The position numbers and the translations under genes were made by a program. This document shows, one piece after another, positions 18,128 through 25,720 of a DNA stretch of 64,000 nucleotides. This stretch comes from Gammaproteobacteria bacterium (GTDB lineage: Bacteria; Pseudomonadota; Gammaproteobacteria; Natronospirales; REEB76). The DNA lies in NCBI GenBank assembly GCA_028870845.1, contig JAGWOR010000004.1:1-64000 (forward strand). The letters run 5' to 3'. Numbering within the stretch: position 1 is the first letter of the stretch; the number at the start of each line of letters is the position of its first letter. A model generated the notes under the pieces. It did not search any database. It was not told the DNA's origin and saw nothing but the letters and a program-made list of their open reading frames with translations.

Positions 18128-20179
18128 ATGGCCGCCCGCAAAAAACCCCGCCGCACTAAAGTCGCGCAGGAAGACGACCTGGCGTTCGCCAATCCCTGCT
18201 TCCTGGGCTCCAATGGCGAGAACAGCGAGCCCTTCGAGCGCATCCTGCTGGAGTTTCTGCGCGACCACGTGTACTGGCGGCGCAATTTCCATCCGGAGGA
18301 TCCGCCCCCCATCCCCATGTTCGCCGCCCATGATCCGGGCTACATGGATTTCATGGATCGCATGCGCACCGAACTCAACACGCTCACTGCATCGCTGAAA
18401 CGTTCGGTGCCGTTCTTCAATCCGCGCTATCTGGGGCACATGGTATCGGATACGCTGCTGCCGGGATTGCTGGCGCAACTCATCACCACGCTCTACAACC
18501 CCAACAACGTGAGCCCCGAGGTGGCGCCGGTGACCCTGCGCCTGGAACTGGAAGTGGGCCTGCAGCTGGCGCGCATGCTGGGCTTCGGCACTGATCCGAC
18601 GAAGACACCCTGCGCCTGGGGACATCTCACCTCCGGAGGTACGCTGGCAAATTACGAAGGCCTGGCCTACCTGCGGACGCTGCGCTGCTACCCGCTGGCG
18701 CTGCGCGACGCCCTGCATACCGCGCGTCAGCTGCCCGCGCTCGTGCTGGATGACGGCCGCGAGCTTGCCGATCTGGATGACTGGTCACTGTTCAATCTGC
18801 CGCTGCCACAGGTTTTTGAATTACCAGCCAGGCTGGCAGCTGCGCTTCAAGGCCTGGATGCGGTTGAACAGCGGAAATTCCGGCAGAGCCTCAGCCAGGC
18901 ACGCATCGAAAACCTGGGACCCGCGACCTTTGCCCTGCGCCATCCACTGTGGTCGCAGGTGCGCATCCTGGCCCCGGTCACCGCGCACTATTCCTGGCAC
19001 AAGGCCATGCGGGTGCTGGGTCTGGGCGGCGCACAACTGCAGAGCCTGCCGGTTGATGCCCACATGCGTCTGGCATTAACCGCCTTCCGGGCGCGGCTGG
19101 AAGACTTGGCGGCCAGCAAAATCCCGGTGTTGACGACGGTGGCGGTGCTGGGCACCACCGAGTTTGGCAGCATCGACCCCATCCATAGCGTGGCTGAACT
19201 GCGCCACGCATTCCGTGCGCGGGGCTTCGAGTTTGGCCTGCATGTGGACGCGGCCTGGGGCGGTTATCTCACCAGCATCTTCCGGGAAGCGGACGGCAGC
19301 TTTGCGCCGCATGCGGGAATACGGCGCGGCTTCAGCTATTTCCCATCGGCGACGGTGTACGCCAGTTTTTCCGCCCTCAAGGAAGCCGACGTGGTGACCG
19401 TGGATCCCCACAAGCTTGGTTACCTGCCGTTCGGCGTGGGTGGAGTCGTATGGCGCGACCGGCGGGTATTGCAGTTTCTGGGCGAGCACGCCAACTATGT
19501 TTTCGACGAACACACCGACAGTGAAGCCTCGCTGGGCCAGTACATCCTGGAGGGTTCCAAACCAGGGGCTCCGGCTGCCGCGGCCTGGGTCACGCACCGG
19601 GTGCTGCCGCCGGACCGGGATAACCTTGGCCGGTTGCAGCGCCAGACCATCCGCGCCACCGAGTATTTCTATGACCGGCTGCCTTTGCTGGCAGCACAGC
19701 TAAAAGCCAAGGCACGCCTGCTGGTGCCATTCGAACCGGACACCAACCTGCTGTGCCTGGCAGTGAACCCCGAGGGCAACCGCTCGCTGGCGGCCATGAA
19801 CCGCTTCGCGCGCCGCCTGTATGTGCATCTCGGCATCGCACCCGGCCCGGTGCAGATGCAGGATTTTTTCAGTTCACATACCGCGATTGAAAGGCACATG
19901 ATTGCGCCGCGTGAACTGGCGCGGGTACTGAATGCCCTGGGGATTGATCCGGCAAGTTTCGTAGACAGTGTGGATGATCCGCAAACGCAAGCCGATAGCC
20001 TGTTCCTGCTGCGCCACACCCTCATGAATCCCTGGCTGCTGCAACAGGTGGACGGGCGCAATTACCTGGACCGCTATTGCGACTATCTGGAAAAACTGGT
20101 CTTGCTGGAACTGGGCTCCGGTGCATGGCGTGCTTCCGGCAATGAGATGCCTCTATCGGCGGCCTCGCGCAGCAGGTAG
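18128..20179 (+). CDS. PLP-dependent group II decarboxylase, tyrosine decarboxylase-like
   Basis: The 683-residue protein has the group II amino acid decarboxylase signatures. These are a GHMVSDTLLPG substrate-binding segment, TSGGTLANYEGL, the cofactor aspartate segment HVDAAWGGY, and the Schiff-base lysine in VDPHKLGYLPFGVGG. It is longer than most bacterial glutamate or aromatic decarboxylases (450-550 residues) and closer to the 600-plus class that includes bacterial tyrosine decarboxylases. It begins with a basic segment AARKKPRRTKVAQ. Its 3' end overlaps the convergent hemerythrin gene by about 97 bases. No amino acid/amine antiporter gene is adjacent, so an acid-resistance role is not supported by context. 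Confidence 0.82.
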   Translation: MAARKKPRRTKVAQEDDLAFANPCFLGSNGENSEPFERILLEFLRDHVYWRRNFHPEDPPPIPMFAAHDPGYMDFMDRMRTELNTLTASLKRSVPFFNPRYLGHMVSDTLLPGLLAQLITTLYNPNNVSPEVAPVTLRLELEVGLQLARMLGFGTDPTKTPCAWGHLTSGGTLANYEGLAYLRTLRCYPLALRDALHTARQLPALVLDDGRELADLDDWSLFNLPLPQVFELPARLAAALQGLDAVEQRKFRQSLSQARIENLGPATFALRHPLWSQVRILAPVTAHYSWHKAMRVLGLGGAQLQSLPVDAHMRLALTAFRARLEDLAASKIPVLTTVAVLGTTEFGSIDPIHSVAELRHAFRARGFEFGLHVDAAWGGYLTSIFREADGSFAPHAGIRRGFSYFPSATVYASFSALKEADVVTVDPHKLGYLPFGVGGVVWRDRRVLQFLGEHANYVFDEHTDSEASLGQYILEGSKPGAPAAAAWVTHRVLPPDRDNLGRLQRQTIRATEYFYDRLPLLAAQLKAKARLLVPFEPDTNLLCLAVNPEGNRSLAAMNRFARRLYVHLGIAPGPVQMQDFFSSHTAIERHMIAPRELARVLNALGIDPASFVDSVDDPQTQADSLFLLRHTLMNPWLLQQVDGRNYLDRYCDYLEKLVLLELGSGAWRASGNEMPLSAASRSR

Positions 20180-20709
20180 TCATACAGGTAGCGGTAACGT
20201 TCGCTCGGATTACTGCCAAACAATGGATCATCGATGCTCACGGCTTGCTTGCGTACATGTTTCCAGTCATAGGCCTTGAGGTTCTGCAACGCGGACGGAA
20301 ACAGGATGCGTTCCTCGGTTTCCACGTGCAGTGCTTGAACCGCCAGGTAATGCCGGCCGAATTCCAGCAGCTGCGCCTGGGCCTTTGGATCACCCTTCTG
20401 CAGGGCCAGGGCCAGTTCGATCAGATTGTCTTCCAGTGCGTAAATTTCCTCATGCTGGGCATGCAGCTGCTCGACTTCCTTTTGCACCGGCGCGCCTCGC
20501 GCCAGCAGCTTCTCGAAGATGAGTTCTTCCTTGGGATGATGCACAACGCTGGGAAATTTGCGCATGTAGTACAGCGCATTGGTAAGCAGGATCAGGTCCG
20601 GCTCCGCATGCCTTTCGATCAAGTCCAGCTGGCTGCGGATTACAAAGATAATCTTGCGCATGCCCGCATGCTCGCGCCGCAACTTTTCGATGATGGGGTT
20701 GACCCGCAT
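20083..20709 (-). CDS. Hemerythrin-like domain protein (paralogue 1)
   Basis: About 208 residues with the hemerythrin helix bundle. Candidate diiron ligands occur in REH near residue 14, VVHHPKEE near 57, LHAQHEE and ALHVETEE. The start at 20709 follows GGAGGGACGT. A C-terminal extension DDPLFGSNPSERYRYLYDYLLREA goes beyond the bundle and is shared with the second hemerythrin at 51588. Such proteins bind oxygen, nitric oxide or iron, or sense peroxide. It lies downstream of the FMN reductase in the same direction and its 3' end overlaps the decarboxylase gene tail to tail. Confidence 0.82.
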   Translation of the reverse strand: MRVNPIIEKLRREHAGMRKIIFVIRSQLDLIERHAEPDLILLTNALYYMRKFPSVVHHPKEELIFEKLLARGAPVQKEVEQLHAQHEEIYALEDNLIELALALQKGDPKAQAQLLEFGRHYLAVQALHVETEERILFPSALQNLKAYDWKHVRKQAVSIDDPLFGSNPSERYRYLYDYLLREAADRGISLPEARHAPEPSSSKTSFSR

Positions 20710-20869
20710 ACGTCCCTCCGCTCTTGACAACCCACTTTAATACATAGGCGTGGGCTGCACCAGCGTCATTCAACCGATCAGATGGCGGCTGATTCGGCTG
20801 CGAACGGCTATGCGTCGCCAATGCAGGATCAGCGCGTTTAACCACAAGGCTCGCTTGCGTGAGGAGTGC

Positions 20870-21433
20870 TCATGTCTTGCGCAGGGTCTTCAATGCGCCG
20901 CCCCAGGCCACCAGCTGATCAAGCAGGGTGTTGACCTCGGCGATGTGCTGGGCGGCGGGCTTGAACACCGAATAATTCTCGAAATCCGTGAACAGCGAAA
21001 GCATGACCTGGGCGCGCACCGTAGCCACCTGCAGTTCCGCCATGATCAGCCGCAGGTGCTCTACGGCGCGTGCGCCGCCGGCGCTGCCATAACTCACGAA
21101 CCCCGCAGCCTTGTTGTTCCATTCCTGATACAGAAAATCGATGGCATTCTTGAGCGCAGCGGAGGTGCTGTGATTGTATTCGGGCGTGACGAAAACATAG
21201 GCATCAAAATCACTGATCTTTTCAGACCATGCCTTGGTATGCGGCTGGCTGTACTGCCGCAGCGACGGAGGTACGGGCTCGTCGAGCTGCGGCAGTCTGT
21301 AATCCTTGAGATCGATCAGTTCGAATTCAGCGTCCTTGCGCTGCTTTGCCACGCCGTACACCCATTTGGCCACGGCCTCTCCATTGCGGCCCGGGCGGGT
21401 GCTGCCAAGAATGATTGCGATTTTGGGATGCAT
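20870..21433 (-). CDS. NADPH-dependent FMN reductase, flavodoxin-like
   Basis: The 187-residue protein begins with the phosphate-binding loop GSTRPGRNG and has VTPEYNHSTSAALKNAIDFL, the flavin-contacting motif of the NADPH-dependent FMN/quinone reductase family (ChrR/azoreductase group). These enzymes reduce flavins, quinones, chromate or azo compounds. The gene is downstream of gst and nemA in the ArsR-headed cluster, which supports a role in quinone or electrophile reduction. Confidence 0.88.
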   Translation of the reverse strand: MHPKIAIILGSTRPGRNGEAVAKWVYGVAKQRKDAEFELIDLKDYRLPQLDEPVPPSLRQYSQPHTKAWSEKISDFDAYVFVTPEYNHSTSAALKNAIDFLYQEWNNKAAGFVSYGSAGGARAVEHLRLIMAELQVATVRAQVMLSLFTDFENYSVFKPAAQHIAEVNTLLDQLVAWGGALKTLRKT

Positions 21434-21514
21434 GTACTGTCCTCCAAATTGCGCTCAGTATGATTGCGGTTCGATTCCTACCGCGGATGCGGGAAATTTT
21501 CCGAGACAAACGCC

Positions 21515-22126
21515 TCAGGCAGCCAGCTTTTCATTGTGCGAGGTGTCGCGTACCGCGGTCCGGACGGCTATCCGCTGAATATAGGATTTGAGGTGTGGCC
21601 AGCGGCCGAGATCGATCTTCAGGAAAGCCGCCCAATTGAGAATGGTATAGGCATAGGCATCCGCCACCGTGAAGCTGTGGCCCAGCAGAAATTCATGGCT
21701 GGCCAGGTGTTTGTCCAGCAACGCAAAGCGCTTCTGCAGCCTGTCGAGTGCGATCTTGCGGGCGGCTTCCGGCATATCCGGATTCCACAAGGGGCTGAAA
21801 CCTTTATGCAGCTCGCTGCTGATGAACGTCAGCCACTCGATCGCGCGGTAACGCTGCATGCTGCCGGGTGGGGCCAGCAGGCCGGCTTCGGGTTTGCGGT
21901 CCGCCAGGTACTGCAGGATGGCGGCCACCTCGGTTAGCAGGGAGCCGTCATCCAGTTCCAGGGCCGGCACATACCCTTTGGGGTTGATCTGGTAATAATC
22001 CTGGCCGGTTTTAGCCAGCTTGTGGGTACCCAGATCTACTTGCACCGCCTCAAACGGCAGGCCCAGCTCGTGCAGCACGATATGCGGCGCCATGGAACAG
22101 GCGCCAACAGAGTAATACAGCTTCAT
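21515..22126 (-). CDS. gstA: Glutathione S-transferase, GstA-like
   Basis: The 203-residue protein starts at the ATG at 22126 (GGAGACTTGTT upstream) with LYYSVGACSMAPHIVLHELGLPFE, the beta-class thioredoxin fold of bacterial GSTs with the Cys10 position (ACS) conserved. The helical C-terminal domain ends near SHNEKLAA. It conjugates or removes electrophiles with glutathione. It sits between nemA and the FMN reductase, consistent with one detoxification unit. The gene symbol rests on overall resemblance to E. coli Gst. Confidence 0.85.
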   Translation of the reverse strand: MKLYYSVGACSMAPHIVLHELGLPFEAVQVDLGTHKLAKTGQDYYQINPKGYVPALELDDGSLLTEVAAILQYLADRKPEAGLLAPPGSMQRYRAIEWLTFISSELHKGFSPLWNPDMPEAARKIALDRLQKRFALLDKHLASHEFLLGHSFTVADAYAYTILNWAAFLKIDLGRWPHLKSYIQRIAVRTAVRDTSHNEKLAA

Positions 22127-22202
22127 AACAAGTCTCCTTGCAGAAAAATTTAAGGACACACAAGACTCCGTTGGCGGAGTCCTGCGACACTACACTTCGG
22201 TA

Positions 22203-23300
22203 TCAGGCGGCGGCGGCCTGATACACGGGGTAATCCACGTAGCCTTTGGCGCCGCCCTGATAGAAAGTGGCCTGGTCAGCCTGCGCCAGCGGCGCATGCA
22301 ACCGGAAACGCTCCACCAGGTCGGGATTGGAAATGAACGGCACGCCGAAGGCCACCAGGTCGGCCTGTCCGTTGGCGACCGCCTGGTCGCCCTTCTGCCG
22401 GTCATAGCCGGTATTGGTGATGAGCGTGCCGTGATACACCCTGCGATAGTGCGCGCTCACATCGGTCACCATGTTGGGGATGCCGGACAGATCGCCCTGT
22501 GCTTCCCGCAGATGCAGATAGGCAAGTTGGTAACCCGAAAGTTCCCCGATCACGAAGTCATACAGGGAGCGGGTATCGGTGTCCGCGGGAACATTCCAGG
22601 TGTTGGCCGGTGACAGGCGTACGCCCACGCGTTCGCTGCCCACCGCCTCGCTCACTGCCTCCACAATTTCAAACAGGAAACGCGCGCGATTCGGGATGGC
22701 GCCGCCGTAAGCATCGGTGCGCCGGTTGCTGCCGTCCCGCAGGAACTGTTCGATCAGATAGCCGTTGGCGCCGTGGATTTCCACGCCGTCGAATCCCGCC
22801 AGCATGGCGTTGATGGCTGCCTGCACGTAATCCTGCACGATGCTCCTAACCTCGGAAGTCTCCAGGGCACGAGCCGTAACCGTGTCCTTGAGACCCTGCA
22901 ATGTGAACGATTGGGTATTGGGGTTGATGGCCGACGGCGCCACCGGCAACTGTGCATCATGAAAATCCGGATGCGACACATAGCCCACGTGCCAGAGCTG
23001 CAGAAAAATGCGTCCTTCGCGGGCATGCACCGCAGCAGTGACCTTTTCCCAGCCGCGGATCTGCGCCTGTGTATGAATGCCCGGGGTATAAACGTAGCCG
23101 ACAGCCTGCGGCGAAATCTGGCTGCCCTCGGTGATGATCAGCCCGGCGGAAGCACGCTGTGCATAATATTCCGCGTGCAGTTCCGTGGGCGCGCGGTCGC
23201 GGTTGTAGGCCCGCGAACGTGTCATGGGCGCCATGACCACGCGGTTTGGCAGTGTGTACGGGCCGAGCCTCACTGCGGTCAGCAAGTCCTGTTTGTTCAT
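22203..23300 (-). CDS. nemA: Old yellow enzyme family, N-ethylmaleimide reductase-like
   Basis: The 365-residue FMN ene-reductase shows NRVVMAPMTRSRA, LQLWHVGYVSHPDF and GVEIHGANGYLIEQFLRDGSNRRTD, which are FMN and substrate-binding motifs of OYE enzymes including the His/Asn pair. It reduces activated alkenes, maleimides and nitro-compounds with NADPH. One position differs from the common WHVGR motif, which reads WHVGY here. It follows the arsR-type repressor gene after about 100 AT-rich bases carrying sequence shared with the repressor's own promoter, so it is probably repressed by it. Confidence 0.9.
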   Translation of the reverse strand: MNKQDLLTAVRLGPYTLPNRVVMAPMTRSRAYNRDRAPTELHAEYYAQRASAGLIITEGSQISPQAVGYVYTPGIHTQAQIRGWEKVTAAVHAREGRIFLQLWHVGYVSHPDFHDAQLPVAPSAINPNTQSFTLQGLKDTVTARALETSEVRSIVQDYVQAAINAMLAGFDGVEIHGANGYLIEQFLRDGSNRRTDAYGGAIPNRARFLFEIVEAVSEAVGSERVGVRLSPANTWNVPADTDTRSLYDFVIGELSGYQLAYLHLREAQGDLSGIPNMVTDVSAHYRRVYHGTLITNTGYDRQKGDQAVANGQADLVAFGVPFISNPDLVERFRLHAPLAQADQATFYQGGAKGYVDYPVYQAAAA

Positions 23301-23310
23301 CCGATCACCT

Positions 23311-23353
23311 CATCGATATTAATATATTCATACATATTTAAATATTCCGATAT
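23311..23353. promoter_or_regulatory. Candidate ArsR-type operator upstream of nemA
   Basis: This AT-rich stretch contains ATCGATATT and, 23 bases on, TTCCGATAT. Both nine-base words recur in the promoter of the adjacent arsR-type gene, where they are almost fused. Shared words at both promoters suggest one repressor binds both. Confidence 0.45.
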
Positions 23354-23399
23354 ATAACCCGTTTAAAAATGCCCTCGTGGGGCAGCGGCTTATCCGGTC

Positions 23400-23702
23400 T
23401 TACAGATCCTTTTTCAGGAAGTCCCCCAGTTCCTTGAGGGCCAGCTCATTGCGCTCATAGAAGGTCCACTGCCCCTCGCGGCGAGCCACCACCAGCCCGG
23501 CCTGCTCCAGAATTGCCAGGTACTGGGAGGCGGTGGATTGGGACAGCCCCAGCTTGGCCTGGATCTCCCCCACACACACCCGGCGGCCGCGGGCGCTGCC
23601 ACTCGGGCACTCGCCAAAATGCTTGCCCGGCTCTTTCATCCACTGCAGGATCTTGAGCCGCGATTCGTTGGCCAGTGCTTTGAAGATTTCCACCTGTTGC
23701 AT
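23400..23702 (-). CDS. ArsR/SmtB family transcriptional repressor
   Basis: A 100-residue winged-helix regulator: LANESRLKILQWM in the N-terminal helices, then the recognition region LGLSQSTASQYLAILEQAGLVVARREGQWTFYE. An insert between helices, GKHFGECPSGSARGRRVCVGEI, has two cysteines and several basic residues that could sense electrophiles or metals; the classic ArsR CVC box is not present. The ATG at 23702 is preferred to the TTG two codons earlier. It heads a same-strand series of nemA, gst and FMN reductase, making it the likely local repressor. Confidence 0.85.
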   Translation of the reverse strand: MQQVEIFKALANESRLKILQWMKEPGKHFGECPSGSARGRRVCVGEIQAKLGLSQSTASQYLAILEQAGLVVARREGQWTFYERNELALKELGDFLKKDL

Positions 23703-23711
23703 GTGCAAATT

Positions 23712-23731
23712 ATATCGATATTTTCCGATAT
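23712..23731. promoter_or_regulatory. Candidate autoregulatory operator of the arsR-type gene
   Basis: ATATCG-ATATTTTC-CGATAT is a dyad of two perfect six-base arms, lying 10 to 30 bases before the repressor start codon. It shares ATCGATATT and TTCCGATAT with the region upstream of nemA. Confidence 0.5.
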
Positions 23732-23777
23732 GTCAATATCTTATTTTTACAACCCTAGCCACAGGCTCCCTAAGCGA

Positions 23778-25586
23778 TTATGCGAATTGTTCTTCGCTCA
23801 GGGCCAACACGCCCGTGGCGCCGCCGACAATGGATTCCTTGAGGGCTATGGCCTTGGGAAGCTCGTGATCGGCGTAAAACCGCGCGGTGCCAAGCTTGGC
23901 CTGATAGAAGCCTGCATCCCCGCCTCCGGCCTCGAGCTTGTTCTGCGCCGCCAGCGCGGCGCGCGCCATCTGCCAGCCGCCGCTGACGATGCCCACCAGC
24001 AGCAGGAATGGCACCGATCCTGCGGCCGCGGCTTTTACATTGCCGGCATAATGATTCACCAGCCAGTCCACCGCCTGCTCCATCGCATCAATGCCGGCCT
24101 TGAGGCGCGCATGGATGGCTTTCAGTTCATTGTCTTTTGCCTTCGCCAGCTCGCTTTCCGTCGCGCGCATCACGCTGATGAGCGCTTTTGCCGTTTCACC
24201 CTTGTCACGCGCAATCTTGCGGCCGATCAAATCCTTCGCCTGGATGCCGGTGGTGCCTTCATAAATGGTGCTGATGCGCGCATCGCGGAAATGCTGGGCA
24301 GCGCCGGTTTCCTCGATATATCCCATGCCGCCATGCACCTGGATGCCCAGGGAGGTGATGTCAACGGCATTTTCTGTACACCAACCCTTGACCACCGGGA
24401 TCATAAGGTCCACGAATGACTGGGCCCGGGCGCGCTCATTTTCATCCGCAAGCCGCAAGGAACGGTCCAGCTCCGCGGCAATCACGTAGGCTACCGCGCG
24501 CATTGCCTCGACCCGGGACTTCATGCTCATGAGCATGCGCCGCACGTCCGGATGGTGGATGATGGTGACCGGCTGGCCGCGAGGTTCACTGATGTCGGCG
24601 CTTTGCACGCGCTCCTTGGCATAGGCACGTGCCTGCTGCCAGGCGCGGTCGGAAATGCCCAGGCCCTGCACGCCCACATCGAAACGCGCCAGGTTCATCA
24701 TGATGAACATGTATTCCAGGCCGCGGTTCTCCTCGCCGATCAGGTAACCGAGAGCGCCTTGATTCTCGCCATAACTCAATACTGCCGTAGGACAGGCATG
24801 GATGCCAAGTTTATGTTCGATGGAAGCGCACTGCACGTCGTTGCGTTTGCCGAGGGTACCGTCCGTATTCACCAGAAACTTGGGCACCAGGAACATGGAT
24901 ATGCCCTTGACGCCTGCCGGGGCATCAGGGGTGCGGGCCAGCACCAGATGGATGATGTTCTCGGTCCAGTTGTGCTCACCATAGGTGATGAAGATTTTTT
25001 GGCCGCTGATTCGGTAATGCTCGCCCTCGCGCTGCGCGCGGCAGCGTACCGCCGCCAGGTCCGAGCCCGCCTGGGGCTCGGAAAGATTCATGGTGCCGGT
25101 CCAATCACCGGAAATCATCTTGGGCAAGAACAGTTTTTTGAGTTGCGGCGAGCCACAGAGAATCAGGGCATGCACCGCGCCCTGGGTCAGCAGTGAACAC
25201 AGGGCGAATGACATGTTGGCTGCCTGCCACATTTCCTGGACTGCTGCAGACACCAGCTGCGGTAATCCCTGGCCGCCGTGTTCCGCTGGAATGGCAAGCG
25301 CATTCCAGCCGTCCTGCACAAAGCGCAGATAAGCCTGCTTGAATCCCTGGGGCGTGGTTACCACGCCGTCCTTGAAACCGGCGCCTTGCCGGTCACCACT
25401 GACATTCAGCGGGGCCAGCACATCCGCGGCGAATTTTCCGGCTGCATCCAAGACCGAGTCCACCAATTCCGGAGTAGCGTCGGCATAGCCGGGCAGCCTG
25501 CCGACGCCTGCCAGGTCCGCAAGTTCATTCATGACAAACTGCATGTCGCGCAGGGGTGCTTGATAGCCGGCCACCGGGGCCTCCAT
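23778..25586 (-). CDS. Acyl-CoA dehydrogenase, long (DmdC/AcdH-type)
   Basis: The ~602-residue protein opens with YQAPLRDMQFVMNE, the N-terminal signature of the long acyl-CoA dehydrogenase subgroup that includes 3-methylmercaptopropionyl-CoA dehydrogenase. The core has TMNLSEPQAGSDLAAVR, ITYGEHN and GIQVHGGMGYIEETGAAQHFRDARISTIYEGTTGIQA, covering FAD contacts and the catalytic Glu region. An extra C-terminal helical domain follows, as in this subgroup. It is divergent from polX. The start is uncertain between the ATG at 25586 and a TTG four codons earlier. No other beta-oxidation gene is nearby. Confidence 0.87.
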   Translation of the reverse strand: MEAPVAGYQAPLRDMQFVMNELADLAGVGRLPGYADATPELVDSVLDAAGKFAADVLAPLNVSGDRQGAGFKDGVVTTPQGFKQAYLRFVQDGWNALAIPAEHGGQGLPQLVSAAVQEMWQAANMSFALCSLLTQGAVHALILCGSPQLKKLFLPKMISGDWTGTMNLSEPQAGSDLAAVRCRAQREGEHYRISGQKIFITYGEHNWTENIIHLVLARTPDAPAGVKGISMFLVPKFLVNTDGTLGKRNDVQCASIEHKLGIHACPTAVLSYGENQGALGYLIGEENRGLEYMFIMMNLARFDVGVQGLGISDRAWQQARAYAKERVQSADISEPRGQPVTIIHHPDVRRMLMSMKSRVEAMRAVAYVIAAELDRSLRLADENERARAQSFVDLMIPVVKGWCTENAVDITSLGIQVHGGMGYIEETGAAQHFRDARISTIYEGTTGIQAKDLIGRKIARDKGETAKALISVMRATESELAKAKDNELKAIHARLKAGIDAMEQAVDWLVNHYAGNVKAAAAGSVPFLLLVGIVSGGWQMARAALAAQNKLEAGGGDAGFYQAKLGTARFYADHELPKAIALKESIVGGATGVLALSEEQFA

Positions 25587-25720
25587 GTTCAGGTGCAAGT
25601 GACTGCAAACCGGGCTATTGTCAGGGAAAACCCATTCCGGGAAAAGTCCAGCTGACCCAGATCAGCGCCAATTTGCAGTCACCGGAGTATGTTTTTTACT
25701 GTGCCCAGCCGGAGTTTTGC

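Noticed and set aside
25652-25665. CTGACCCAGATCAG upstream of polX as an FNR site
   Set aside because: Only 7 of 10 positions match and DNA polymerase X is not a known FNR target.
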